Part shown: positions 8,097 to 16,675 of the stretch, in pieces
Numbering within the stretch: position 1 is the first letter of the stretch
How the letters are laid out: each line of letters opens with the position of its first letter
Assembly: GCF_000518265.1 (NCBI RefSeq)
Contig: NZ_JADG01000011.1
Location: 124,001-188,000, forward strand
Direction: 5' to 3'
Length of the DNA: 64,000 nucleotides
Source of the DNA: Actinomadura oligospora ATCC 43269
GTDB lineage: Bacteria > Actinomycetota > Actinomycetes > Streptosporangiales > Streptosporangiaceae
Program-made: the position numbers and the translations under genes
The notes under the pieces: generated by a model
Database searches by the model: none
What the model saw: only the letters and a program-made list of their open reading frames with translations
What the model was told of the DNA's origin: nothing

Positions 8097-9299
8097 ATGA
8101 CCGTGACCATGCTGACGTACGCCCTCCTCACCGAACCGGCGTATCTGGAGGCGTCACAGGCCGGACGGTCCCCGTCCAAGGGCAAGGTGCATCTGGTCGT
8201 CACCAACACCGGCAGGGAGGTGGATTGGGTCACGATCGAGGTGACGGTGCCCGTCGGCAACGGGGACGGCGGTCTCACCCCGGACATCGGCACGATCACG
8301 CCCAAGGGCACGTACACCCACACGCACGTGAACGCCCAGTTGCTCACCCCACCTGCCACCGTGCCAGTGACATTCCAGCGAGTGCAGGGCACCAACACCT
8401 TCCAGGCCACCCCTCCGGCGGGGGCCAAAGCCTTCCATCCCGGCGACTACATGGTGCTGGCCCTGGAGGACATCAATGTCGCCGCTGCCAGCGGGCTGGC
8501 GGTACTGATGGTGAGAGAGACCAGATCGACCCAGCAAGGGTACGAAGTCCGCTTCGCGGCCGTGCCGCTGATGAAGGCCGCTGCCACCGAGGTTCCGGCG
8601 CCACGTGACTTCCGCCCGGACAAGGTCATGCTGGACGTCGGAGACCTCCTCACGCTGAGCTGGGACGGGTCCGACGACTTCGACTACAAGATCGTGTTCC
8701 CCGGCGGGGAATCGGCCGTCCAGCGCGGGAAGCGCACCTGGTCACCGGCCGCCGACGCCATCCCGCGGCGGGCCACGACCTACACCCTCGTCGCCACCTC
8801 CCGGACCACGCCCCGGGTGGAGCACTTCCTCACCACGACCGTCCAGGTGCGCCATCCCGTCCTGGAGACGCTCACCGCCACCACCGGCATCAACACCGAA
8901 CGGGTGCGGGGACGGAACGCCGATGACGGATGGATCAGCTTCCCCAAGGAGGGGTTGAACGTACGCAAGGGGACCGGGAAGACCTGGGGATCGGTGTTCG
9001 CCGACAGGGCCGACCTCAATGGCGTGAACACCACATGGGTCCAGGGAAGAAGCGCCGACGACGGATGGATCACCTTCCCCGTGGAAGGACTCAAGGTCCA
9101 TCGAAAGGACGACAATCACCTGACGCACCTGGTCGTCGGTTACGCGACCCACGACATCGTGAAGACCAGAATCGTGCGCGGAGTGGTGGACGATGAGGGC
9201 TGGATCAGCTTCCGCAAGGAGGGCCTGAACATACGCCGGGGAGGCGGCGGCACGGAGCGGGGCACGTTGTTCGCCGCCGACACCGATCTCCATGGGTGA
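8097..9299 (+). CDS. Hypothetical protein with three C-terminal DGW repeats
   Basis: A 400-residue protein from ATG 8097 (AAGGAG six bases upstream region). There is no signal peptide. Residues 1-180 look beta-rich (VHLVVTNTGREVDWVTIEVT, ITPKGTYTHTHVNAQL). Residues about 180-260 resemble an Ig-like or carbohydrate-binding module (MLDVGDLLTLSWDGSDDFDY). The last 130 residues hold three repeats of about 40 residues, each built on ADDGWISFPKEGLNVRKG: second copy ADDGWITFPVEGLKVHRK, third DDEGWISFRKEGLNIRRG. Repeats like these suggest a binding or structural protein. I know no family by name. The gene sits between a duplicated polymerase tail and the real polymerase, consistent with an insertion. 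Confidence 0.65.
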   Translation: MTVTMLTYALLTEPAYLEASQAGRSPSKGKVHLVVTNTGREVDWVTIEVTVPVGNGDGGLTPDIGTITPKGTYTHTHVNAQLLTPPATVPVTFQRVQGTNTFQATPPAGAKAFHPGDYMVLALEDINVAAASGLAVLMVRETRSTQQGYEVRFAAVPLMKAAATEVPAPRDFRPDKVMLDVGDLLTLSWDGSDDFDYKIVFPGGESAVQRGKRTWSPAADAIPRRATTYTLVATSRTTPRVEHFLTTTVQVRHPVLETLTATTGINTERVRGRNADDGWISFPKEGLNVRKGTGKTWGSVFADRADLNGVNTTWVQGRSADDGWITFPVEGLKVHRKDDNHLTHLVVGYATHDIVKTRIVRGVVDDEGWISFRKEGLNIRRGGGGTERGTLFAADTDLHG

Positions 9300-9317
9300 G
9301 CCCTTGACGGGCCGGGG

Positions 9318-10973
9318 TCATTTGGCGTCGGAGTAGCGCTGGACGATCGCGGCTTCCATGGGGAACACGACCGAGGTTCGGCCGAAGAGGATGTCTCCGG
9401 CCTCCTTCGCAGAGGCTTCGATCGCGTCCACCACCTCGTCCGCCAAAGGGGTCGGGGTGTGGACGATGACCTCGTCGTGTTGGAAGAAGACCAGGTGGGG
9501 CGGGCCCAGGGCGGTGAGGCGCTGGCGGAGGCGGGCCATCAGGGTGAGGGCCCAGTCGGCGGCGGTCGCCTGGACGACGAAGTTGCGGGTGAAGCGGCCA
9601 CGACTTCGGACGGCCGAGGCCGAGCGGGTGTCGTCGCCCGTGGACGTCAGCTCGCGCCAGTCCGCTGAGGGTGGCGGGCAGGTTCGGCCCAGGCGGGAAC
9701 GCACGAGGTGTCCGCGTTCTCCTGCCTGAGCGGCTGCCTCCACGAACTCGAACGCATCGGGGAAGCGCTTCTTCAGGACGCCCAGGAGTTGCACCGCCTC
9801 GCCTGTTCCGCCTCCGTACATGGCCGAGAGCAGTGCGAGTTTCGCCTTGTCGCGGGCGGTCAGGTCGGCGGACGGGGTGAACACGTCGGCCAGGGCGGCG
9901 TACAGGTCGCCCTGGGCGGCGGCGTCTGCGAAGGCTCGGTCGCCCGCCAGAGCCGCCAGGACGCGGGGTTCCAGTTGGGCCGCGTCCGCCACGACCAGGG
10001 ACCAGCCCTCGTCGGCCACGACCGCCGAGCGGAGGACGCGCGGGATCTGGAGCGCGCCACCACCATTCGTGGCCCAGCGGCCTGAGACGACGCCGCCGAC
10101 CACGTACTCCGGACGGAACCGGCCCTCGTGCACCCAGGTGTCGAGCCACGTCCAGCCGTGGGCGGTGTGCAGGCGCGACAGTTCCTTGTACTCCAGCAGG
10201 AGGGGCACGGCCGGGTGGTCGATCTCCTTCAGGACGTACGCGCGGGTCGTCTTCACCTGGTGGCCGATCGCCGCGAACGCCTTGACGAGCTGGGCGGGCG
10301 AATCCGGGTTCACGTGGCGGCCGAACGCGGCGCTGATCCTGTCGGCCAGGTCCTGGAGTCTGCGGGGGCGCAGGCCGCCGGACGGGCGGGGGCCCAGCAT
10401 CTCGGTCAGCAGCGTGTCGTGCGCCGTCACCGACCACGGCAGACCGGCGTGCGTCATCTCGGCCGCGATCAGCGAACCGGCCGACTCGGCCGCCACGAGC
10501 AGCGCGAAGCCGCGCAGGCCCGCGATCCGCCGCTGCTGCTCCGCGTGGACGGCCACGATCCGCGCCAGGTCCTCGGCCTCGTCCTCCTCGTCGTCATCGA
10601 ACAACGACGCCTGCGGGCCCGCCTCGGCAGGGGGCGGACGGTCGTCCGGCACGGGTTCGCCATGGAGGCGCGCCCACGCCGCGGCAACCGAACGCGGCTC
10701 CCCGTACCGGCCGTCATAGCCGGACAGCAGGCTCTCGGCCAGCTCCAGGTCATGGCACCGCTCGACCCGGACACCGGCCTCGACCAGTGCCCGGTACACC
10801 CGCGCGGACGACGACCACACCCAGCGCGGACGGTCGGCGCGCTCGCGCTCGGCCACCGCCGTCGCCAGCGACGGCACGGACTCCGCGTCCCCCAGGGGCG
10901 TGCCGTCGTCGGCGAGGGGCCGCAGCGCTCCCCCGCCTCGGGCCCCAACGGCGACGGCGATCCTCACCAGCAC
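9318..10973 (-). CDS. Bifunctional 3'-5' exonuclease/DNA polymerase (family A, actinobacterial)
   Basis: A 551-residue family A polymerase of the short type found in actinobacteria as a second, non-PolI enzyme. The polymerase palm is complete: motif A VVADAAQLEPR (about residue 329) keeps the catalytic Asp but has DAAQLEPR instead of the usual DYSQIELR; motif B RDKAKLALLSAMYGGGTGEA (about 378); motif C FFQHDEVIVH (about 498). The N-terminal 200 residues are the degenerate exonuclease-like region, with an acidic FDDDEEDEAEDLAR linker. Likely role is repair or gap-filling synthesis. It is convergent with the repeat-protein gene, with only 18 bases between the stops. Confidence 0.9.
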   Translation of the reverse strand: MLVRIAVAVGARGGGALRPLADDGTPLGDAESVPSLATAVAERERADRPRWVWSSSARVYRALVEAGVRVERCHDLELAESLLSGYDGRYGEPRSVAAAWARLHGEPVPDDRPPPAEAGPQASLFDDDEEDEAEDLARIVAVHAEQQRRIAGLRGFALLVAAESAGSLIAAEMTHAGLPWSVTAHDTLLTEMLGPRPSGGLRPRRLQDLADRISAAFGRHVNPDSPAQLVKAFAAIGHQVKTTRAYVLKEIDHPAVPLLLEYKELSRLHTAHGWTWLDTWVHEGRFRPEYVVGGVVSGRWATNGGGALQIPRVLRSAVVADEGWSLVVADAAQLEPRVLAALAGDRAFADAAAQGDLYAALADVFTPSADLTARDKAKLALLSAMYGGGTGEAVQLLGVLKKRFPDAFEFVEAAAQAGERGHLVRSRLGRTCPPPSADWRELTSTGDDTRSASAVRSRGRFTRNFVVQATAADWALTLMARLRQRLTALGPPHLVFFQHDEVIVHTPTPLADEVVDAIEASAKEAGDILFGRTSVVFPMEAAIVQRYSDAK

Positions 10974-11004
10974 ATTGTGCCGTCCGGGTCCGACAAAACG
11001 TCCC

Positions 11005-12522
11005 TCAGCCGAGGGGGATGACGAACTCGTCCTCGATCGGCGGGTCGTTCTCGTGGTCGCCGCAGCCGGTGACGGCGTAGCAGCGGACGCGCAGCTCGCC
11101 CTCCGTGACGTCCAGGCGCAGGAAGCTCTTGAAGAACGGCGGGGAGTCCCAGTCGGCCATCTCGGACCGGAAGCGCTGCGGGAGGCGCTTCACCGGCAGG
11201 CGCGGCGGCTTCCCCGGCCCCCGCCACCTCCCGCGCGGGACCCCCAGCAGCGCCGCCACGAACCGGGCCCGCAGCGACACCTCCTCGTCCTCGTACACGC
11301 GCCCGGCCCGGATGCCGAGGCGCTTCTCGACGGCCGCCGTCGCCTCCCTCGGCGTCAGGTCGAACAGCCACGGCATCCGGAACCAGCGCCCGTACAGGTG
11401 GCTGTAGCGCGACAGCGAGTCCCCGCGCAGCGGGTAGCACCGGAAGTCCGGCTCGTCCACGAGCGTGGTCTTGGGGATGATGTGCGTCGCGTGCATGAAC
11501 GCGCCGCCGCCGCCCGACACGACGTACTGGACCGTCCGGTCGCCGACCTTCACCGGGTACCGCTCGTATCTGTGGATGTCGCCGCCGATCGCCGCGACGT
11601 AGTTGTTCGCCGGGTCGCGGACGATCGCGTCCACGGTGCCGCCGCCCTCGATCGCGCAGGGGTGGCTCATGTCCTCCACGACCAGGGGCTTCCCGGTCAC
11701 CAGCAGCTTCGGCTTCGGGCCCGCCGACACGCCCTTCAGCCAACGTCCCTGCTCGTCGTCGACGCCGCCGAGGATGCCGGTGTCGATGCCGATGATCCGC
11801 AGGCCCGGGGTGTCGATCGCCCAGTACGGCGCGGGCTGGACGGCCCGCTGCCCCGCCGCGCCCCGGTACCGCGACCGGATCTCGGCCAGGCTCGCCGCGT
11901 CCACCTGGCCCGACTTGCGCCAGAACCGTCGCGCGAGCCACGAGAACCGGCCGTTCCAGGACGGCGTGCAATCCATGTCGAACTGGCAGAACACGTTCAG
12001 GAAGCCGCGCAGCCCGTCGTACCAGTCGTGGTTGCCGGGCACGGCGTAGATCGGGCCCGGGTAGCCCGCGTAGGGGCGGAAGAACTTGTCCTCGTAGCCT
12101 CCGGCGTCCCCCGTCGGGTAGATCACGTCGGACGCGATGACCAGGAAGTCGGTGTCCGCGCCGACCGACAGCAGCGGCGGGACGACGGCGTACTGCGACC
12201 GGTCGCCCTCCCCGGTGTCCCCCATGACGACGAACGAGAACTCGCTCTCCGGACGGTGCATCGTGAGCGACGCGGGAGCGCCCCGGCGCTCGCTCAGCGC
12301 CGCCACCGCCCGCTTGCGCAGCTCGTTGGACGGGTCGCCCCACCACCGCGCCACCACGTCGTTCCGGGACCGCCACAGCACGGTCGGACGCCGCCACGAG
12401 AACGCCCGCACGTGCTCGGGCATCAGCCTGGAGAACGTCCCCGGCCGTCCGCACACCCACCCGGCCCCGGCCTCGGAGGTCCGCGAGTTCTCGACCTGGC
12501 GAGGCCGGTCCTGGGCATGCAT
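11005..12522 (-). CDS. Metallophosphoesterase (calcineurin-like)
   Basis: A 505-residue protein with the dinuclear metal motifs of the calcineurin-like superfamily: VVMGDTGEGD (about residue 99), IASDVIYPTGD (about 128), YAVPGNHDWYDGL (about 160), GGDIHRYERY and the later GGGGAFMHATH. The first Asp of the second block, where GD is usual, reads SD, a modest variation. The start at ATG 12522 is chosen because GGAGG lies seven bases upstream; an in-frame start at 12585 would translate through a perfect inverted repeat. The N-terminal 90 residues (HVRAFSWRRPTVLWRSRNDV) look membrane- or lid-like. Substrate unknown. Confidence 0.85.
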   Translation of the reverse strand: MHAQDRPRQVENSRTSEAGAGWVCGRPGTFSRLMPEHVRAFSWRRPTVLWRSRNDVVARWWGDPSNELRKRAVAALSERRGAPASLTMHRPESEFSFVVMGDTGEGDRSQYAVVPPLLSVGADTDFLVIASDVIYPTGDAGGYEDKFFRPYAGYPGPIYAVPGNHDWYDGLRGFLNVFCQFDMDCTPSWNGRFSWLARRFWRKSGQVDAASLAEIRSRYRGAAGQRAVQPAPYWAIDTPGLRIIGIDTGILGGVDDEQGRWLKGVSAGPKPKLLVTGKPLVVEDMSHPCAIEGGGTVDAIVRDPANNYVAAIGGDIHRYERYPVKVGDRTVQYVVSGGGGAFMHATHIIPKTTLVDEPDFRCYPLRGDSLSRYSHLYGRWFRMPWLFDLTPREATAAVEKRLGIRAGRVYEDEEVSLRARFVAALLGVPRGRWRGPGKPPRLPVKRLPQRFRSEMADWDSPPFFKSFLRLDVTEGELRVRCYAVTGCGDHENDPPIEDEFVIPLG

Positions 12523-12524
12523 GA

Positions 12525-12574
12525 AGAGACCTCCGGGGGGCTGGGGGTAGGCCCAACCTTCCCCGGAGGTCTCT
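12525..12574 (-). promoter_or_regulatory. Perfect 14-bp stem covering the metallophosphoesterase RBS
   Basis: The arm at 12525-12538 is the exact reverse complement of 12561-12574, with a 22-base loop. In the minus-strand transcript the 3' arm contains GGAGG, the ribosome binding site of the metallophosphoesterase, so folding would hide it. It could be an RNA switch, a protein operator, or the terminator of the symporter operon ending at 12673. Confidence 0.6.
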
Positions 12575-12672
12575 CCGATCGTCAAGCCAGCCGCGATGAC
12601 CCGGTTCGGCCTCCCGCGCCCGGGCCGTCCGCGACGTCCGTCATGGCCGGTTCGGGAGGGGTGACGCGCGGG

Positions 12673-14334
12673 TCAGTGGGCGCCTTCGCCGGTGAGGGCG
12701 CGCACCTCCAGCTCGGCATACTTCTCGTCGGTCTTCTCCCTGGTCAGAACCGTCCCGAGGTAGGCGCAGAGGAACCCGATCGGGATCGAGAACAGGCCGG
12801 GGTTCTGCATGTGGAACGGCGCGACCGTGGTCTCGCTGAACAGCGCGTCCGCGTTGCCCTTCGGGATGGTCGCGGACTTGCCGCCCCAGCAGATCGGGCT
12901 CAGCAGGACGAGTCCGACCGCCGACACGAGGCCGCCGTAGATGCCCGCGACCGCGCCGGAGGTGTTGAAGCGCTTCCAGAACAGCGAGAACAGCAGCGTC
13001 GGCAGGTTCGCGGACGCGGCGATCGCGAACGCCAGCGCCACCAGGAACGCCACGTTCAGCCCGCGCGCGAAGATCGACAGCACGATCGCGATCGCGCCGA
13101 TGACCAGCGCCGACACGCGGGCCACCCGCACCTCGTCCCGCTCGCCGGTCTTCCCGCGCTTGAACACGTTGGCGTACAGGTCGTGGGCGAACGACGAGGA
13201 CGACGCGAGCGTCAGCCCGGCGACGACGGCGAGGATCGTGGCGAACGCGACCGCCGCGATGATCGCCAGGAAGACCGCGCCTCCGGTCGTCCCGGCGCCG
13301 CCGCCGAGTTTCTCGGCGAGCTGCGGGGCCGCGGTGTTGCCGCCCTTGTCCTGCGCCATGATCGCCTTGCTGCCGACCAGGGCCGCCGCGCCGAACCCGA
13401 TGACCAGCGTCATCAGGTAGAACACGCCGATGATGCCGATCGCCCAGTTGACCGACGTCCGGGCGGCGCGCGCGTTCGGCACGGTGTAGAAGCGGATCAG
13501 GACGTGCGGCAGGCCCGCCGTCCCGAGCACCAGGGCGAGGCCGAGGGACAGCAGGTCGAGCTTGGACCACACGTCGGTCGCGCCGTACTTCAGTCCCGGC
13601 TGGAGGAACTTGTCCCCCTTGCCGGAGCTGTCGGCCGCCGCGCCGAGCAGGTGCGACAGGTTGAAGTCGAACTTCGACAGCACCCAGACGGTCATCACGA
13701 CCGCGCCGATCATCAGCAGGACGGCCTTGACGATCTGCACCCAGGTGGTGCCCTTCATGCCGCCGACCACGACATAGAAGATCATCAGGGCGCCGACCAC
13801 CACGATCGTCCAGATCTTGGCGGCCTCGCCGTGCGTGCCGAGCAGCAGGTTGACCAGCGCGCCCGCGCCGACCATCTGCGCGAGCAGGTAGAAGATCGAC
13901 ACCACGATGGTGGAGATCCCGGCGGCGGCCCGGACGGGACGCTGGCGCATCCGGAACGCCAGCACGTCCGCCATGGTGAACCGGCCGGAGTTGCGGAGCA
14001 TCTCGGCGACCAGCAGCAGCGCGACCAGCCACGCGACCAGGAACCCGATCGAGTACAGGAACCCGTCGTAGCCGGACAGCGCGAAGATCCCCGCGATGCC
14101 GAGGAAGGACGCGGCGGACATGTAGTCGCCGCCGATGGCCAGGCCGTTCTGGAGGCCGGTGAACTGGCGTCCGCCCGCGTAGAAGTCCGCGGCGGTGCGG
14201 GTCTGGCGGCTGGCCCAGATCGTGATGTAGAGCGTGATCGCCACGAAGACCGCGAACAGGACGAGGGAGATCGTCCGGTGCTGCTCGGTCTTGGAGGCCG
14301 CGGTGACACCCGCGAGGACGTGGTGGGCGTTCAC
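12673..14334 (-). CDS. actP: Sodium:solute symporter, acetate permease-like
   Basis: A 553-residue membrane protein of the SSS family, starting at GTG 14334. More than a dozen hydrophobic helices are visible, beginning ISLVLFAVFVAITLYITIWA. The signature ADFYAGGRQFTGLQNGLAIG followed by GDYMSAASFLGIAGIFALSG is typical of ActP-like acetate/pyruvate permeases, as are VVVGGMKGTTWVQIVKAVLL and GTAGLPHVLIRFYTVP. It overlaps the upstream DUF485 gene by four bases (GTGA), the standard ActP-YjcH arrangement. It would import short-chain monocarboxylates with sodium. The substrate is inferred from family and partner. Confidence 0.9.
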   Translation of the reverse strand: MNAHHVLAGVTAASKTEQHRTISLVLFAVFVAITLYITIWASRQTRTAADFYAGGRQFTGLQNGLAIGGDYMSAASFLGIAGIFALSGYDGFLYSIGFLVAWLVALLLVAEMLRNSGRFTMADVLAFRMRQRPVRAAAGISTIVVSIFYLLAQMVGAGALVNLLLGTHGEAAKIWTIVVVGALMIFYVVVGGMKGTTWVQIVKAVLLMIGAVVMTVWVLSKFDFNLSHLLGAAADSSGKGDKFLQPGLKYGATDVWSKLDLLSLGLALVLGTAGLPHVLIRFYTVPNARAARTSVNWAIGIIGVFYLMTLVIGFGAAALVGSKAIMAQDKGGNTAAPQLAEKLGGGAGTTGGAVFLAIIAAVAFATILAVVAGLTLASSSSFAHDLYANVFKRGKTGERDEVRVARVSALVIGAIAIVLSIFARGLNVAFLVALAFAIAASANLPTLLFSLFWKRFNTSGAVAGIYGGLVSAVGLVLLSPICWGGKSATIPKGNADALFSETTVAPFHMQNPGLFSIPIGFLCAYLGTVLTREKTDEKYAELEVRALTGEGAH

Positions 14335-14756
14335 TCGGCCTCCTTCTCGCCGGTCGCCGGACGGGTCCGGCCCGGTCCCGCCTCCTCGGGCGGCGCGGCG
14401 GACGCGCCGGGAGCGTCCGTGGGGACGTCGGCGGCGAGGGGTTCGAGGGTCCCGCGGGAGTAGCGCTCGTAGGCGACGGCGATGAGGAAGGTGGACACGA
14501 ACTGCAGGAGGCCGAAGACGAGGGCGACGTTGATCTCGCCGAACATCTTCTTGGCCATGAAGTCGCGGGCGTAGGCCGACAGGACGACGTAGAGCAGGTA
14601 CCAGAGCAGGAAGGCCGCGGTCAGCGGGAAGACGAAGCGGCGGAACGCCGATCTCAGCCGCCGGAACTCCGGGCTCGCCTCGATCGCCAGATAGCCCGCC
14701 TCGTCCAGGCCGCCCCCGGGGGGCTCCGGCGGCCCATGGGACTCCGCGTTGCTCAT
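14331..14756 (-). CDS. DUF485 membrane protein, partner of the symporter
   Basis: A 141-residue protein with two membrane helices (VFPLTAAFLLWYLLYVVLSA and VALVFGLLQFVSTFLIAVAY) preceded by FRRLRSAFRRF, the DUF485 signature. These proteins (YjcH in E. coli) accompany ActP-like symporters. The C-terminal 45 residues are an extra Pro/Ala/Glu-rich tail, longer than in the E. coli protein. It is translationally coupled to the permease by GTGA. The promoter should lie in the 230 bases between 14757 and the YccF gene. Confidence 0.9.
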   Translation of the reverse strand: MSNAESHGPPEPPGGGLDEAGYLAIEASPEFRRLRSAFRRFVFPLTAAFLLWYLLYVVLSAYARDFMAKKMFGEINVALVFGLLQFVSTFLIAVAYERYSRGTLEPLAADVPTDAPGASAAPPEEAGPGRTRPATGEKEAE

Positions 14757-14989
14757 CGATCACCTCCGGGAATAGATCCCTTACCGAATGTCACCGTGAT
14801 CGGCGGCAACGATGCCTTACGGAGGTGGCCGATGCAGGCCGATTGACCAAGAACCCGGCGGCCGAATGAACTGGATATCGGCCCGATGCGCTACCGATGC
14901 CCGAATGTGATCCCTATCACACGGATGTCGGCGAAGGACCCGGAGTGCCCCCGAGTGCGCCCCGGGGTGAGCGCGGCGGCGGGTGGGGG

Positions 14990-15388
14990 TCAGGCGACGC
15001 CGAAGGTGCGGGGGTCGTCCGTCGAGACGATCTCGCGGCCGAGCGGGGTCAGCGAGACCGGGACGAGCTTGAAGTTGGCGATGCCGAACGGGATCCCGAT
15101 GATCGTCAGGCAGAGCGCGACGCCCGTGACGATGTGCCCGAAGGCGAGCCAGATCCCGGCGAAGACCAGCCAGATCAGGTTGCCGACACAGGACGGGGCC
15201 CCGGCGTCCGGACGCTTCACGATCGTCTTGCCGAACGGCCACAGCGCGAACGCGGCGATGCGGAACGAGGCGATCCCGAACGGGATGGTGATGATCAGGA
15301 TGAAGCAGATGACGCCGGCGATGGCGTATCCGAGCGCCATCCAGAAACCGGCCAGGACGAGCCAGATGATGTTCAGGAGCGTTCGCAC
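14990..15388 (-). CDS. YccF-domain inner membrane protein
   Basis: A 132-residue protein made of two tandem YccF units: NIIWLVLAGFWMALGYAIAG with IITIPFGIASFRIAAFALWPFG, and NLIWLVFAGIWLAFGHIVTG with IIGIPFGIANFKLVPVSLTP. Each unit has two hydrophobic helices and the conserved IPFG(I)A turn, so four membrane helices are expected. Function is not established for the family. It stands alone between the symporter operon and a small secreted protein gene on the same strand. Confidence 0.9.
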   Translation of the reverse strand: MRTLLNIIWLVLAGFWMALGYAIAGVICFILIITIPFGIASFRIAAFALWPFGKTIVKRPDAGAPSCVGNLIWLVFAGIWLAFGHIVTGVALCLTIIGIPFGIANFKLVPVSLTPLGREIVSTDDPRTFGVA

Positions 15389-15403
15389 GGCTTCAACCCT
15401 AGG

Positions 15404-15550
15404 TCAGATCACGCTTCTGATGGGGATCGGCCGGGTGCCGCCGAACGCGGCGGGCGCCGGTGCCACCCCCATGGACACCGGCGCCACCACGGCGAGGGCG
15501 CCTGCGGCCATCATGAGTCCCCCCAGAACGGCGACGAATCGCCTTCTCAT
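15404..15550 (-). CDS. Small exported peptide, unknown function
   Basis: A 48-residue product from ATG 15550. The N-terminus MRRRFVAVLGGLMMAAGALAVV is a classic signal sequence (basic residues, hydrophobic core) with a likely cleavage after APA or AFG. The mature part is only about 15 residues (TRPIPIRSVI end). It is 15 bases from the YccF gene on the same strand and may be cotranscribed. Very short; could be non-functional. Confidence 0.45.
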   Translation of the reverse strand: MRRRFVAVLGGLMMAAGALAVVAPVSMGVAPAPAAFGGTRPIPIRSVI

Positions 15551-15779
15551 GATGCCTCCACAGACGGCCCTGGTCCCAGCAGAACCGGGACGCACTTAGA
15601 ACACTAAGTGGAGGTCCGTAATGCCCGCGTAAACCCGCCCAAATGCCCTGGGCAAGTCTCATCTCCGCAGGTCAACACCCTGATACCCGCCGCCGTCCCC
15701 CCTCCAACCACCGTGATCCCCCGGGTCTCCGCCCGAAACGGCGGGGCCCGGGGGCAGGGGCCGGGGGGCGGCGGGACGG

Positions 15780-16667
15780 TCAGGGGGCGAGGACCCGGAG
15801 GGCGCCGGGCAGGACCTTCGCGGTGACGGGGAGTTCGCCGGGCAGCTCCCCGTCGGCCCCGTAGGGCAGGACGCGGCCCGGGTCGTCCAGCTCGATGCGG
15901 ACCTCGCGGCCCCGCAGGATCTCGACCTGCGGACGGTGCAGGTGCGATCCGGACTCCAGCTCGCGCATCACGGCGAAGAAGATCCGCTTCGGGGCGTGCC
16001 GGACGACGACCACGTCGAGCAGGCCGTCGTCGACGGAGGCGTCCGGGGCGACGTGGCGGCCGAAGCCGTAGTACCCGGAGTTGGCCGCGATGACGGTGTA
16101 GCCGCGGAAGCGGTGCTCCACCCCGTCCACCGTGACCCGGTAGTCCGCGGGCTTCCACGAGGCGACGGCGCGGAGCGCGCCCACGTAGTAGGACGCCGAG
16201 CCGCGCAGCCAGCGGGACCGGTTCGCGTTGAGGTTCGCGACGGCGTCCACGCCCGCGTAGACGCTGCCGAGGACCGGGACGCCGTTGGCCTCGATGGCGT
16301 CCACGGCGCGGGGTTCGCCGCGCAGCAGCAGCTCGGCGAGGGCGTCCGGCTCGCCCGGGATGGCCAGCTGGCGGGCGAAGTCGTTGCCGCGCCCGGCCGG
16401 GACGATCCCGAACACCGCGTCCGTGCCGACCAGGGCTCCGCCGACGCAGCCGACCATGCCGTCCCCGCCGACGCCGAGCACGACGTGACCGGCGTCGGCC
16501 GCGCCGCGCGCGAGGGCGGTGGCGTGCTCCAGGCCGCGGCTGTACTCGACGACCAGCTCGGCCCCCGCCTCGCGCAGCGCGCGGGCGAGCGGGATCAGCG
16601 TCGCCGCCGAGGCCGAGCTGCCCGCCGTCGGGTTGACGACGGCGGTGAACACACGAGGGGGCGTCAT
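15780..16667 (-). CDS. Diacylglycerol kinase-family lipid kinase (DgkB/YegS-like)
   Basis: A 295-residue soluble lipid kinase. The N-terminal domain has VVNPTAGSSAS and the nucleotide-binding GVGGDGMVG at residues about 65-73, then FGIVPAGRGNDFARQL, the family's substrate/nucleotide loop. The C-terminal domain shows GYTVIAANSGYYGFGRHVAP, DDGLLDVVVV and YGADGELPGELP, all typical of the fold. It would phosphorylate diacylglycerol or a related lipid at the membrane face. It ends nine bases before the alkyl-DHAP synthase-like gene on the same strand, so a shared lipid role is plausible. Confidence 0.9.
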   Translation of the reverse strand: MTPPRVFTAVVNPTAGSSASAATLIPLARALREAGAELVVEYSRGLEHATALARGAADAGHVVLGVGGDGMVGCVGGALVGTDAVFGIVPAGRGNDFARQLAIPGEPDALAELLLRGEPRAVDAIEANGVPVLGSVYAGVDAVANLNANRSRWLRGSASYYVGALRAVASWKPADYRVTVDGVEHRFRGYTVIAANSGYYGFGRHVAPDASVDDGLLDVVVVRHAPKRIFFAVMRELESGSHLHRPQVEILRGREVRIELDDPGRVLPYGADGELPGELPVTAKVLPGALRVLAP

Positions 16668-16675
16668 GGGGGGGT

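Noticed and set aside
10900..14463. A plus-strand open frame of 1187 codons
   Set aside because: It is antisense to the metallophosphoesterase, symporter and DUF485 genes, whose minus-strand products have clear family motifs. Its Arg/Pro/Gly/His-rich composition is that of a GC-rich shadow.
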